Source: an uncultured Garciella sp.
GTDB lineage: Bacteria; Bacillota; Clostridia; Eubacteriales; Garciellaceae
Reading direction: 5' to 3'
Length of the DNA: 7,372 bases
NCBI GenBank assembly: GCA_900555725.1
Contig: USMD01000092.1
Location: forward strand, 1-7,372
Of the stretch, positions 6,952 through 7,372 are shown one piece after another. Numbering within the stretch: the stretch's first letter is position 1; each line of letters begins with the position of its first letter. The position numbers and the translations under genes are program-made. A model generated the notes under the pieces. It saw only the letters and a list, made by a program, of their open reading frames with translations, did not search any database and was not told the origin of the DNA.

Positions 6952-6984
6952 AACAAAAACCTCCGTCCCCAAAAGGACGAAGGT
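6952..6984 (-). terminator. T-box leader intrinsic terminator
   Basis: On the minus strand ACCTTCGTCC (6975-6984) pairs over 10 bp, with one G-T pair, with GGACGGAGGT (6959-6968) across a TTTTGG loop, and is followed by TTTTGTTG. Its 5' strand overlaps the sequence ACCTT that would pair with AAGGT at the T-box, so terminator and antiterminator are mutually exclusive. Confidence 0.9.
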
Positions 6985-7197
6985 CTATCTTCGCGGTACC
7001 ACCTTATTTCTCAAAATGAGCACTTAAAATCATAACGGATTTCTCCGGTTCAATCTACTTGGCTTCCCTTTCAATCTCACAGTTTAAAAGCTACCTTCAA
7101 AAGGCCTATATCAGGAAATCTTTCAGCCCTGGAATTTCCCTCTCTAAGATCGTATCCTTTCTACTCCTCTCCATCATTACCTTTGATCCTATACTTT
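6952..7197 (-). promoter_or_regulatory. T-box riboswitch leader, valine-type
   Basis: A tRNA-sensing leader upstream of the small membrane protein gene and valS. The T-box sequence AAGGTGGTACCGCG is at 6992-7005; its UGGU should pair with the ACCA end of uncharged tRNA, fitting discriminator base A. Stem III is AACCGG-AGAAA-TCCGTT (7034-7050). The Stem I apical arm (7114-7140) pairs GGAAAT with ATTTCC and carries the typical GCTGAAAG (7120-7127). Stem I's lower part includes AAAGGATA pairing with TAT..CCTTT. The likely specifier is GTA at 7092-7094, within TTTTGAAGGTAGC, matching tRNA-Val with anticodon UAC. Binding of uncharged tRNA-Val should stabilise the antiterminator. The 5' end is estimated from the promoter; the specifier is assigned from position and the downstream gene. 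Confidence 0.93.
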
Positions 7198-7203
7198 TTT
7201 TCT

Positions 7204-7231
7204 ATTATATAATAATTTTCATATTTGTCAA
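7204..7231 (-). promoter_or_regulatory. Sigma-A promoter of the T-box/valS operon
   Basis: Both hexamers are perfect on the minus strand: -35 TTGACA (7226-7231) and -10 TATAAT (7204-7209), with a 16-base spacer. Transcription should begin near 7197, about 190 bases before the T-box sequence, a normal leader length. Confidence 0.93.
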
Positions 7232-7265
7232 TTCTTTAAAAAAATTCTTCTTATCTATCTATAAA

Positions 7266-7314
7266 AATTGGTACAATCCTATGTAGTAAAATTAGTATAC
7301 CCTATTTGTAGTAA
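7266..7314. repeat. Tandem pair of imperfect 24-25 bp repeats
   Basis: On the plus strand AATTGGTACAATCCTAT plus GTAGTAA (7266-7289) is directly followed by AATTAGTATACCCTATTT plus GTAGTAA (7290-7314). The units share AATT, GTA, CCTAT and GTAGTAA blocks in the same order and differ by small indels. They lie 35 bp upstream of the valS promoter. They may belong to the control region of a gene beyond the contig end; function unknown. Confidence 0.55.
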
Positions 7315-7326
7315 GTAACATAATCC

Positions 7327-7372
7327 CTGTCTCTTATACACATCTCCGAGCCCACGAGACAGGCAGAAATCT
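7327..7372. other. Nextera transposase adapter with i7 index (artefact)
   Basis: Reverse complement of the left-end adapter: Tn5 mosaic end complement at 7327-7345, remainder of the Read 2 adapter to 7360, index AGGCAGAA at 7361-7368 and ATCT from the P7 primer at 7369-7372. Genuine sequence ends at 7326. The two ends form a 45-bp perfect inverted repeat that is purely technical. Confidence 0.98.

Noticed and set aside
6811..7286. Plus-strand frames of about 75 codons opposite the small membrane protein gene and the T-box leader
   Set aside because: The strand with biological signals is the minus strand: promoter, T-box, terminator and ribosome binding sites. The plus frames have no start sites and translate structured RNA sequence.
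1..7372. 45-bp terminal inverted repeats suggesting a transposon or linear plasmid
   Set aside because: The repeats match Nextera adapter, index and P7 primer bases exactly, and no transposase, recombinase or replication gene is present.

Overview
The window looks like a piece of a low-GC Firmicute chromosome, most likely an anaerobic clostridium. The evidence is the strong A+T bias, strong AGGAGG ribosome binding sites, near-consensus sigma-A promoters, a T-box leader in front of an aminoacyl-tRNA synthetase gene and a hemerythrin-like protein of clostridial type. Genus cannot be decided from the sequence alone. Both ends are not biological: 45-46 bases at each end are Illumina Nextera adapter with the same i7 index, so the natural sequence runs from 46 to 7326 and the end genes are cut by the assembly.

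Left part (46-1858, minus strand): a three-gene polar amino acid ABC importer, in the order lipoprotein binding protein, permease, ATPase (truncated). Its promoter (TTGAAT-17-TATAAT) is overlapped at the -35 box by a near-perfect arginine repressor (ARG) box. This points to arginine or a related basic amino acid as substrate, with repression when arginine is abundant. Just upstream on the same strand lies a 415-residue membrane-anchored protein of unknown function with two DxDxDG calcium-binding-like motifs; its stop codon is only 7 bases from the importer's -35 box.

Middle (3107-4097): a divergent intergenic region with a 14-bp direct repeat precedes a plus-strand hemerythrin-like protein, which probably starts at a TTG codon rather than the first upstream ATG. 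It converges on valS. The gap between them holds a bidirectional hairpin terminator and a second, longer imperfect palindrome that shares stem sequence with the terminator.

Right part (4098-7326, minus strand): a consensus promoter, a complete T-box riboswitch with a probable GUA (valine) specifier, a previously easy-to-miss 48-residue two-helix membrane protein, and valS. The leader should let both genes be expressed when uncharged tRNA-Val accumulates. Upstream of the promoter is a tandem pair of 24-25 bp imperfect repeats before the contig is cut.

Most of the window is ordinary housekeeping and transport. I see no novel multi-gene system. The points most worth a second look are the T-box-controlled small membrane protein, the ARG box on the importer, the paired palindromes, and the adapter-derived false terminal repeats.
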